Assembly (NCBI RefSeq): GCF_900113015.1
Contig: NZ_FONV01000009.1
Location: forward strand, 463,202-527,201
Direction of reading: 5' to 3'
Length of the DNA: 64,000 nt
From: Actinoplanes philippinensis
GTDB lineage: Bacteria > Actinomycetota > Actinomycetes > Mycobacteriales > Micromonosporaceae
Shown one piece after another: positions 24,656 to 31,562 of the stretch (within the stretch, counting starts at the first letter, position 1; every line of letters begins with the position of its first letter). The translations under genes were made by a program, and so were the position numbers. The notes beneath the pieces were generated by a model. It was given only the letters and a program-made list of their open reading frames with translations. It was not told the origin of the DNA and searched no databases.

Positions 24656-26926
24656 TCACTCGTACCGCAGGTCCTCGGTCGATGTGATCCGGCGGGCCGC
24701 CGGGAGCAGCACCGCGACCGTGGTTGCCAGGACGAGGGTGAAGCCCAGGGCGACCGGGGTGAGGACGGCGGGGACGTCGAAGCGGATCGGCACCTGCGAC
24801 ATGCGCATGAGGGCCGCACCGAGCCCGATGCCGATGCCGGTGGCCAGAGCCAGACCCGCCAGCAGGGGCACGATCGCCTGCAGCAGCACCGACCAGACCA
24901 CCGTGGAGCGGCGGGCGCCGACCGCGGTGAGCACGCCGAGCAGCCGCCGCCGCTCGTGCAGGCGGGCCGCCACGTCGAGCAGCAGGCCCAGGCCCATCAT
25001 CAGCAGGATCACCGTCGACCCGACGTTGAGCGCGGTCCGCAGGCCGGCGAACTTGTCATACTCCGGGGCGAAGGCGGTGAAGTGGGCGATCGGATCGATC
25101 TCGGCGGCGACGCCCCGGATCTGCCGGGAGACGGCGACCGGCGCGTCCGGGCCGGTGAAGACGCGGGTCTCGATCAGCCACCGGCCGGTGCCGGTCAGGA
25201 CCGCGGGGGCCGCTGCGGAGGTCATCAGGACGCTGCGCGAGACGTTCTGCGCGTCGGAGCCGACCAGTACGGCGGGGCGGGCCGACCGGGGGATCGGGAT
25301 CCGCCGGCCGGGCACCGGATCGATGTCACCCTCCTGCAGGGTGACCGATCGGCCGACGTCACCGAAGACGAAGACGTCGCCGTCGGCGCACCGGTCGAGG
25401 GTGGCGAGCCGGCTCAATGCCGCGCAGTCGCCGACGACGAGGTAGCCGATTCCCCACTCGGTGTCCTTACTCGTCACCGGGCGCCTGGCGATGGTGCCGG
25501 CGTGGACGCCCGCCACCGTTTCGAACATCGCGCTGCGAGTACGCATGGCAGCCGGATCGAGGGCGCCGTCGGCCTGGAGCATGTAGGCGGGGTCGGCCGG
25601 GGCGTCGGGCCGTGCCCGGTTGACGGTGGCCGCGGCGAGGAAGGTGTGCAGGGCGATCGCTCCGGTGACCGCGACGGCGATGCCGGTGACGGCGCGGGTC
25701 GAGGCCGCCGGGTTGCGCCGCAGTTGCTGCGACGCGAGCTGCCAGGACGCCGGGCCGCCCGGCAGCAGCCGCGACACCAGCGGCACCAGGTAAGGCAGCA
25801 GCGGAACCAGGGCGACGACGAGCAGCACGACCCCGAGCCCGGTCTGCTCCTCGCCGGCCGCACCGGCGTCGCCGGCGAGCGGGTAGAGCAGGGCCAGGCT
25901 CGCCGCGAGCGGGATGAGACGCCACCACAGCCGGCCTTGCCAGGTCGTCGAGCTGCGGAACACCCCGAGCGGCTCGACCGTCGCGCCGCGGAATCCGGCC
26001 AGGGTCATCGCGGCCGCCAGCCCCACCACGAGCAGGACCGCCGACGCCGCCAGGGCCGGAACCGGGCGGATGTCGCCGGGAAAGGCGCTGAAGCCGAACA
26101 GGGGCAGGTCGGCGGCCCACATCCGGGCGAGCAGGTAGAGCGTCAGGCCGGCGACCGATCCGAGGACGGCCGGGGCCAGGCTCTCCCCCACGGCGATCCG
26201 CAGCACCGCCCGGCGGTCCGCGCCGACCAGCCGGATCGCGGCCAGACGCCGGTCCCGGGTGTCGGTGCCGAAGCGGAACGCGGCGCCGATGAAGATGGCG
26301 ATCGGCAGCAGCAGGGTGGCGACCAGCGCGGCCACGGTCACGTAGGTGCCCGCGTCGTCCGGCTGGTCCGCGGCGGGGCGGCCGAAGGTGTCCACCCGTT
26401 GGGCACCGTTGCCCAGCAATTGCCCGACCTCCCGATAGCCGGCGTAGTAAGTCAGCTCGGCGGGGCCGGAGAGCCCTGCCGGCTCGATGGTGCCGACCAC
26501 CTCGTACGGCATCTGGCGTCGCAGGACATCGCCGTCCGGGCCGGCCAGGGCGGCGTGCAGAGCGGGCGACACGTACATCTGACGGTCCGCCGGGAACGCC
26601 CGGACGCCCGGCGGCAGTGGGGCCGCCGGCGACTCGGGCCAGATCAGCCGGCCCCGGATGGCGTCGCCGCCCCACTGGCCCTCCGCGCCCGCGACGATCA
26701 GGGTGTCTCCGGCGGGCACCTCCGGCGCGCCCGGCGCGAAGTCGGTGCGGGCCGCCTCCCGTGCCTCCCGGGCCTGGATCATGACCGGCACCGACGCCGC
26801 GAGCAGGAGCACCGCGAAGCCGATCGCCACCCCGGCGGCCGCCATCGCCGTCCGGACCCAGGCGCGCCGGCCACCGGCGAACGACAGCCGCAGGCCGAGC
26901 AGGATCTCGGCCGGGATCCGCCTCAC
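24656..26926 (-). CDS. FtsX-like ABC transporter permease (MacB/LolE type), no ATPase gene alongside
   Basis: A 756-residue membrane protein with two FtsX-type halves. TM helices occur near residues 15-40, a long extracytoplasmic loop follows, then helices near 215-240, 265-285, 310-330, 385-430, 460-485, and a second FtsX core near 645-740 ending LLPAARRITSTEDLRYE. The segments RRLAAIRLVGADRRAVLRIAVGE and RRRLLGVLTAVGARRSTVV are the cytoplasmic coupling regions. Such permeases normally pair with an adjacent ATPase to extrude substrate or move lipoproteins; none is found within 5 kb here. GTG 26926 overlaps the stop of a 20-residue leader peptide (GTGA). A dyad and TATAGT box lie just upstream. 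Confidence 0.85.
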   Translation of the reverse strand: MRRIPAEILLGLRLSFAGGRRAWVRTAMAAAGVAIGFAVLLLAASVPVMIQAREAREAARTDFAPGAPEVPAGDTLIVAGAEGQWGGDAIRGRLIWPESPAAPLPPGVRAFPADRQMYVSPALHAALAGPDGDVLRRQMPYEVVGTIEPAGLSGPAELTYYAGYREVGQLLGNGAQRVDTFGRPAADQPDDAGTYVTVAALVATLLLPIAIFIGAAFRFGTDTRDRRLAAIRLVGADRRAVLRIAVGESLAPAVLGSVAGLTLYLLARMWAADLPLFGFSAFPGDIRPVPALAASAVLLVVGLAAAMTLAGFRGATVEPLGVFRSSTTWQGRLWWRLIPLAASLALLYPLAGDAGAAGEEQTGLGVVLLVVALVPLLPYLVPLVSRLLPGGPASWQLASQQLRRNPAASTRAVTGIAVAVTGAIALHTFLAAATVNRARPDAPADPAYMLQADGALDPAAMRTRSAMFETVAGVHAGTIARRPVTSKDTEWGIGYLVVGDCAALSRLATLDRCADGDVFVFGDVGRSVTLQEGDIDPVPGRRIPIPRSARPAVLVGSDAQNVSRSVLMTSAAAPAVLTGTGRWLIETRVFTGPDAPVAVSRQIRGVAAEIDPIAHFTAFAPEYDKFAGLRTALNVGSTVILLMMGLGLLLDVAARLHERRRLLGVLTAVGARRSTVVWSVLLQAIVPLLAGLALATGIGIGLGAALMRMSQVPIRFDVPAVLTPVALGFTLVLATTVAVLLPAARRITSTEDLRYE

Positions 26927-26985
26927 CACGGCCGGGCCGTGCGGAGGCTCTCGACCCCGGCCGGTAACGCCGTTGCGATCATCAT
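26923..26985 (-). CDS. Leaderless 20-residue leader peptide, coupled to the permease
   Basis: ATG ATG ATC opens a 20-codon frame (MMIATALPAGVESLRTARPW) whose TGA overlaps the GTG start of the permease by 4 bp. The ATG lies 8 bp after a TATAGT box, so transcription would start at or next to it and the message would be leaderless. The permease itself has no visible ribosome-binding site, which supports translational coupling. No residue run typical of attenuator peptides is seen. Reality is inferred only from position. Confidence 0.4.
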   Translation of the reverse strand: MMIATALPAGVESLRTARPW

Positions 26986-26992
26986 GCCGGCG

Positions 26993-27016
26993 CACTATAC
27001 ACCCACGTTGATAGTG
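26993..27016. promoter_or_regulatory. Operator dyad overlapping the -10 of the permease transcript
   Basis: CACTAT-N12-ATAGTG is a perfect 6-bp dyad; read on the minus strand its right arm contains TATAGT (26999-26994), the likely -10. Overlap of operator and -10 suggests repression, perhaps by a GntR or TetR-type protein encoded elsewhere. The remaining 300 bp to 27324 hold no gene I can support. Confidence 0.5.
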
Positions 27017-27323
27017 TCGGGATTCCCGACCAACCGGGATGAAGCTGGTGATCTTCGACCGATCGGCCGCCTGCCGTGCCCGGGCCTGGCCGATCGCGAT
27101 CCGCCGGTCCGGTACGACAGCTCGGCGCCGGTACTCCCCGCGACCGCGCCGCATCGGGCGATGGGTTCCGCAGATCCATGCGCTGCTCCACGAGCGTGCG
27201 GCTCGTCACGCCTCGGGGGTGTGTTCGGTCGCGGCCGTCTGATCCGACACCAGGACGGGAGCGACATCGGCCACTGGTGTCGGCACGTCTCAGGTCTCGC
27301 GTGTCGTTGCGGGCCGGGGTTGA

Positions 27324-27977
27324 ATGGCCGCCATGCCGAAGATGAAGATCAGCGCCGCCGACCTCGAGACGTTCACCGCACCCGCCGCCCGCGCCGGGGT
27401 TCCGGTCGCCGATTGGCTCGCCGCCGCCGGCCGGCAGCAGGCCCTCATCGACACGGTCACATCAGCTCAGCCCGGGTCCCGGATCCTGTTCGTTCCCGTC
27501 GACGCGCCGACCTCCGCGGCACTGGACAGGGAGACCGAGCGGACCGGGGCCCGGGACTGGGTGTATGCGGCCCGGCTGGTGCGTGACGTCGTCTGCGCAC
27601 CCACGCTGGATCCCGACCAGTTGTGGGCGGACGTGGTCACCGACCTGTCCATGGTGATCGCGTCGGCGCAGCAGCGCGCCTACATCGAACGGTCCCGGAT
27701 CGAGACGATCGTCGGGGACACGGTGCTGCTGGCCGTCCCGGACTCCTACACCCGCGACATCGTCGAGTCCCGCCTGCGGCCCTCGCTGGCGGAGTCCCTG
27801 TCCCGCCTGCTGGGCCGGCGTGTGCAGGTGGCGGTCCGCATCGACACGCTGGAGCAGCATCCGGTCCGGCAGCCGGCGCCCGCGGTGAGGAGTTCGAGCA
27901 GCCGGGACGAGGCGCTGCGCGAGGCGCTGGAGATCATTCGGGGGCTGCAGGGCCGCTTCGTATCCACGCCGGCCTGA
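27324..27977 (+). CDS. Protein with DnaA N-terminal (domain I)-like domain, no AAA+ module
   Basis: A 217-residue soluble protein. Residues about 95-175 (LWADVVTDLS..., GDTVLLAVPDSYTRDIVESR, LAESLSRLLGRRVQVAVRID) align by eye with domain I of the replication initiator DnaA, including the VLAVPNSFTRDWIESRY-like block. The AAA+ ATPase and DNA-binding domains are absent. The N-terminal 90 residues are unrelated to DnaA and unrecognised; the C-terminal 40 are polar with a final helix. DnaA domain I mediates self-association and helicase/regulator contacts, so this protein might bind DnaA or the same partners. Stands alone; starts at 27324, 27333 or 27342 are all possible. Confidence 0.7.
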   Translation: MAAMPKMKISAADLETFTAPAARAGVPVADWLAAAGRQQALIDTVTSAQPGSRILFVPVDAPTSAALDRETERTGARDWVYAARLVRDVVCAPTLDPDQLWADVVTDLSMVIASAQQRAYIERSRIETIVGDTVLLAVPDSYTRDIVESRLRPSLAESLSRLLGRRVQVAVRIDTLEQHPVRQPAPAVRSSSSRDEALREALEIIRGLQGRFVSTPA

Positions 27978-28125
27978 CCCTCGCTGCCGCCGACCGGCTG
28001 CTCCCTCGGCTCCGACTGACAGCGATGATGTCCGGCGCCACCGGGTCAGCAGCCGGGAGATCGATTCTGATAACGTCCGGCGGCGCTACGGGGACTCCGC
28101 GGGGGCGGGGCGGCGCACGACACCT

Positions 28126-28485
28126 GTGAGGCACCTCGTGGGACTGCTCATCAAACTCCTGATCCTGCCGTTTCGCCGCCCGGTCCTGGCGATCGTCATC
28201 GGCCTGGTGATCCTCGGGGGTGTCTTCGCCTACGACTGGGACGGCGCTCCGACATGCGGCGGCGCCACGATGGAGCAGGGGGACGTCTGCCGTGAGGTCG
28301 GCGACTCGACCGGCTCCTCCGACCGGACGTTCGAGCAGGCCAAGTCGAACCAGGCGGCCGCACCGTACATCTGGGGGTCCCTGGGCGGAGCCCTCGTGGT
28401 CCTCGGCGGCGTGAGCCGGCCCATCCGCCGCCGTCGCGAGGCCGCCCGCCAGGCGGCGGCCGCCTCGGCGCCGGCCGCTGCCTGA
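28126..28485 (+). CDS. Small membrane protein, two TM helices
   Basis: A 119-residue protein with a first helix near residues 15-37 (RPVLAIVIGLVILGGVFAYDW), an extracytoplasmic loop of about 45 residues with two Cys (TCGG and DVCRE) that could form a disulfide, a second helix near 80-98 (IWGSLGGALVVLGGV) and a basic, Ala-rich tail. No family is recognised. GTG 28126 is listed, but GTG 28138 with GAGG 6 bp upstream is equally likely. It stands between a DnaA-domain protein and a convergent WD40 gene. Function unknown. Confidence 0.6.
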   Translation: MRHLVGLLIKLLILPFRRPVLAIVIGLVILGGVFAYDWDGAPTCGGATMEQGDVCREVGDSTGSSDRTFEQAKSNQAAAPYIWGSLGGALVVLGGVSRPIRRRREAARQAAAASAPAAA

Positions 28486-28579
28486 CCAGGGTTCCAGGTC
28501 GTGCGGTTGTCCGCCTACGAGCCGTGGATGACCCGCACGTTCGTGACGACTGCACCGGCCTGCGCGACAGCTGATCCGT

Positions 28580-29794
28580 TCAGAGGGCCCAGGTCCAGAC
28601 GGTGCCGTCGTAGTGGCCGGACACGACGGTGGGGCGGCCGGCGAGGTTGCTGATCGCGAGGGCCTCGGCGGCGTGCTCCGGACCGGTGAGGCCGGGGCCG
28701 TACGGCACACCCGCTGCGAGATCCCAGAGGCGGACACCGCTGTCGTCGCAGCCGGAGACGGCGACCGCCCGTCCGGCCACCTCGCCGATCGCGATGGTCC
28801 TGATGGCCTTCGGCAGCTCCATCAGCGTCTCCCCCGCCGAATCCGCGGCCGTGAGATCCCATCGGCGCATCGCCCCGTCCTCACTGCCGGAGACAGCGAT
28901 CGGCGTGCCGTTCACGACGCCGACGGCAACGGCCCACACCGTCGTGGTGTGCTCGCCGAGCACGCGCACCAGACGTTCACCGGTCACGTCCCAGAGCCTG
29001 ACCACGCCGTTCCTGCTGCCGGTGACCGCGATCACGCGTCCGCCGGCGGTGCCCGTCGCGATGCAGGTGACCGGCGCGCCGAGCGTGGTCCCCAGGACCT
29101 GACCGACGCGGCGAGGGTTGGCCGGATCCCAGACCCGGACCGTCCCCTCATGGCACGCGGACACCGCGACGACCTTGCCCGCGACAGTGCCGAACGCGAC
29201 CCCGTTGATACCGCCGCCGATCGGTGCGGCCGGGGTCGCGCTCCGCGGTGGATCCGACGTCAGATCCCAGACCCGAAGAGTGCCGTCGACGCTCGTGGAC
29301 ACGGCCGTGTCGCCGTGCAGCGCGAGGCCGTACACCTCCTGGTGGTGACCGGTGAGCAGGCCGCTGCGAGCCTTGCCCACGACCGGGTTCCACAGTTGGA
29401 TCGTGCCCTTCGCGTGCCCGACCACGGCCAGAGGCTCGCCCCGGAGCATGCCGAGAGCGACGGACCAGATCGTGTCGTCCCCCGCGCTGACCTGCCGGCC
29501 GGCCGACTGGTAGGAGTGCGTCCCGGCGCGGTCCCGCGAGGTTCCGTACCACCAGGCGGCGGCCGCGGCCGACACGCCGAGTCCCATCCCCGCGGCCGCT
29601 CTGATCAGCTGCCGCCGCGACAGCGGCCGATGCGGCCGGGGCGGGCCTTCCCGCGACGGATAGTGGTGGTGCACGTGGACGGAGTTGACGCCGCCGTTGA
29701 TGACGCCGGTGTTGGCGATGCCGCCCTGCTCGGCCCGGCCGTTGCCGGATCCGGACACGGCCGATCCCGGTGGCGGCGTCTCGTCGACGGTCAC
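28580..29794 (-). CDS. WD40 beta-propeller protein with N-terminal NTG motif and Tat-like anchor
   Basis: A 404-residue protein. Residues 1-55 are a Gly/Asn-rich tail with GGIANTGVINGGVNSVHVHH; residues about 58-85 contain SRRQLIRAAAGMGLG and a hydrophobic stretch, like a Tat signal with an unusually long N-region or a signal anchor; residues 95-404 hold about seven WD40 blades (for example TIQLWNP, LRVWDL, VRVWDP, VRLWDV, MRRWDL, VRLWDL, VWTWAL). GTG 29794 overlaps the stop of the upstream membrane-protein gene (GTGA). The propeller probably acts as a protein-binding platform; if the anchor is used it faces outside. The NTG motif is shared with its partner. Confidence 0.82.
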   Translation of the reverse strand: MTVDETPPPGSAVSGSGNGRAEQGGIANTGVINGGVNSVHVHHHYPSREGPPRPHRPLSRRQLIRAAAGMGLGVSAAAAAWWYGTSRDRAGTHSYQSAGRQVSAGDDTIWSVALGMLRGEPLAVVGHAKGTIQLWNPVVGKARSGLLTGHHQEVYGLALHGDTAVSTSVDGTLRVWDLTSDPPRSATPAAPIGGGINGVAFGTVAGKVVAVSACHEGTVRVWDPANPRRVGQVLGTTLGAPVTCIATGTAGGRVIAVTGSRNGVVRLWDVTGERLVRVLGEHTTTVWAVAVGVVNGTPIAVSGSEDGAMRRWDLTAADSAGETLMELPKAIRTIAIGEVAGRAVAVSGCDDSGVRLWDLAAGVPYGPGLTGPEHAAEALAISNLAGRPTVVSGHYDGTVWTWAL

Positions 29795-30207
29795 GCCCGC
29801 GGCATTCGGGAGATGCCCGTGTTGGCCACCGATCCCGGCCCCCTCGCGGTGGCGCTCCCGGACCGGTTCACCTCAGCGGTACGGCCGTCGCCGCCCGCCT
29901 CGATCCCGGTGTTGGCCCGCCCGCCCTCACCGGCGTACGCCGCACCGCTGCCAGCCACCCGGTCCGTGGTCGCCGGTCGTGCCGGACCGGGCGACCGCGA
30001 CGCCGGCCACGCCGCGGCGACGGCTCCGGCGGCGAGCGCCGTGCTGACGAAGAACCCGACGACCGTCACCCACCGGTCGGCGTTCTCCAGGCCCTGACCA
30101 GACAGGAACACCGCCCAGCCGCCGAGGGCCACCAGGGACAGGACCGCCGCGGCGATCACCAACTGTGTACGGGACACCGACGCATCATGGCCGCCAGCCA
30201 CGATCAC
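29791..30207 (-). CDS. Two-TM protein with repeated NTGI motifs in its tail, partner of the WD40 protein
   Basis: A 138-residue protein with two TM helices (QLVIAAAVLSLVALGGWAVF and VVGFFVSTALAAGAVAAAW) and a Gly/Ala/Arg-rich tail that contains GGRANTGIEAGG and, at the very end, GSVANTGISRMPRA. The downstream, translationally coupled WD40 protein has the same type of motif (GGIANTGVINGG) at its N-terminus, so the two proteins may contact one another through it. The start is uncertain: GTG 30207, 30201 and 30177 are in frame and none has a clear ribosome-binding site; 30177 would place the first helix at the N-terminus. Function unknown. Confidence 0.62.
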   Translation of the reverse strand: MIVAGGHDASVSRTQLVIAAAVLSLVALGGWAVFLSGQGLENADRWVTVVGFFVSTALAAGAVAAAWPASRSPGPARPATTDRVAGSGAAYAGEGGRANTGIEAGGDGRTAEVNRSGSATARGPGSVANTGISRMPRA

Positions 30208-30357
30208 GGCATCGGCGCGCCCGGCCCCGTCCGCAGCGGCCCTCGACCGGGTTTCACCTGCGGTTCGGCCCCGTACCGGACACGGTCGGCGGACGGGCGT
30301 GCGGCGCGGGCCGTACCTCGATCGGCGACCCGGATTCCCCCTCCCGATACCGAGGGC

Positions 30358-30558
30358 TCACGTCTGTCGTACGGCGACCGGGTGGCGTGCCTCGTCGAGG
30401 ACGGCGTCGATCCGATCCGCCTCGGCGGTCAGGCGCAGGCGGGTGATCTCGGGGAGCAGCCCCAGGGTGTGCAGCGCGCGGGCCATGCGGTAATGCAGGT
30501 CGGCCAGCCGCCGGCAGGCGTCGAGGATGCCGGCCAGGTCGTCGTCAGCGGTGGGCAT
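30358..30558 (-). CDS. Small helical protein of unknown function (66 aa)
   Basis: A 66-residue, probably all-helical protein (LAGILDACRRLADLHYRMAR and ITRLRLTAEADRIDAVLDEA). The ATG at 30558 is preceded by GGAGG and by AGGA 8 bp upstream, which supports translation. No homology is recognised and no conserved operon partner is visible; it is on its own between the WD40 operon and a 400-bp non-coding stretch. Confidence 0.55.
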   Translation of the reverse strand: MPTADDDLAGILDACRRLADLHYRMARALHTLGLLPEITRLRLTAEADRIDAVLDEARHPVAVRQT

Positions 30559-30956
30559 GGTGGTCGTCCTGTCCTCCGGCGGCTCGGCCGGTGCGCAGTC
30601 CCGGCGACAATTGCGCTGGTGAAGGGAGCAATCCTGCCGCTCAGATTACCGTGAAACCCGCGACGGTTCGCCGAGTCGGAGGATGGCGAAACCATGGCGG
30701 ACATTGCCGGTCGCGTCCGGTTCTCACCAGCGACAACGGGGCCGGTGCGTCAAGATCCGGCCGGCCGTGACAACCGGTCGGGCCGTCGGGTCCCTGGCCG
30801 GGCTCGGCACCGCCGGCGAGCCCGCGCGTGGCCGGCTGCCCGGACCGACGAGATCGATCCGGCGATCACCGCAGCGCCGGGCTGCCCTTCGGGGACAGCC
30901 CGGCGAGCTGGGCCGAGCGGTGGTCTGGCGGCGGCTCCCGGGTCACCGGATCGGGA
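30559..30956. other. Intergenic stretch without a supported gene
   Basis: Open frames here (for example 30694-30996 on the plus strand, with a distant GGAGG) have arginine/proline-rich shadow composition and no recognisable motif. Nothing else seen. Confidence 0.5.
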
Positions 30957-31415
30957 TCACGTCCACCAGTCGGTGCAGACGAGGCCGGCGTCCTGAGTGG
31001 TCATGCAGGCGCGGAACGTGAGGGTGTTGCCGTTCGGGCGGCGTAGCGCCGCGCCGCTGGTATTGGGCCGGTGGTCGGTGGAGACGGTGAAGGGTCCGCA
31101 CTGCGCCCAGCCGTTGCCGCCCGTGTACGACCAGTCGAGCCAGACCTGATCGCCCTGCCGGGTCTGGCCCTGGATCCGGGCGAACACGCGCTCCACGCCC
31201 GGCTGGAACTGCTTGATCTTCAGCCTGATCGCGACGCCCGGCCACACCACCACCTCCCTCAGCGTGGTGTTGGCGTCCTGATCGAACGGGATGCCGATGA
31301 ACTCGTCACCGCATCGATGGGCGGCTTCGGCCGGCGTGGCGCCGGCCAGTGTCCCGCCGGCCGTCACCAGGACCGCCGTGGCCACGCTCGCGACGATCTT
31401 CTTTCGTAGATTCAT
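30957..31415 (-). CDS. Small secreted protein (152 aa) with Sec signal
   Basis: A Sec signal peptide (NLRKKIVASVATAVLVTAGG, cleavage near AEA/AHR) is followed by a 120-residue domain rich in beta strands, with four Cys in HRCGDE, AQCGPF, FRACMT and VCTDWW that could form two disulfides. No family is recognised. GGGGAAG lies just before the ATG. Upstream is a block of TTGTC/GACAA boxes (31441-31526) whose order and spacing match the block before the secreted lectin gene at 52998, so the two are probably co-regulated although their products are unrelated. It is divergent from the nSTAND gene. Confidence 0.75.
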   Translation of the reverse strand: MNLRKKIVASVATAVLVTAGGTLAGATPAEAAHRCGDEFIGIPFDQDANTTLREVVVWPGVAIRLKIKQFQPGVERVFARIQGQTRQGDQVWLDWSYTGGNGWAQCGPFTVSTDHRPNTSGAALRRPNGNTLTFRACMTTQDAGLVCTDWWT

Positions 31416-31440
31416 GAGCTTCCCCGTCGTACCTCGAAGG

Positions 31441-31526
31441 TTGTCGGGTCTTGTCTAGTGGCGTGTGGATTGTCTGGCCAGGGCTCGGCGGTGCCTGGAC
31501 AACAACCCTGGACAAGGCAGCGACAA
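31441..31526 (-). promoter_or_regulatory. TTGTC/GACAA promoter block (copy 1)
   Basis: Read towards the secreted-protein gene (minus strand): TTGTC at 31526, 31515 and 31502 (steps 11 and 13), the last within GGGTTGTTGTCC; then CACCGC; then GGCCAGACAA with the inverted box at 31474-31470; then CTAGACAA 19 bp further, and one more GACAA at 31445-31441. The block at 52793-52867 has the same words with the same steps 11, 13 and 19. It may also act on the divergent nSTAND gene at 31563. Confidence 0.65.
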
Positions 31527-31562
31527 TCGACGATGGATGTCGCAGCAAGACGGGGGTGGGCG

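Noticed and set aside
30683..31021. Plus-strand frame of 112 codons after GGAGG
   Set aside because: The ribosome-binding site is too close to one ATG and too far from the next, and the 3' part is antisense to the secreted-protein gene.
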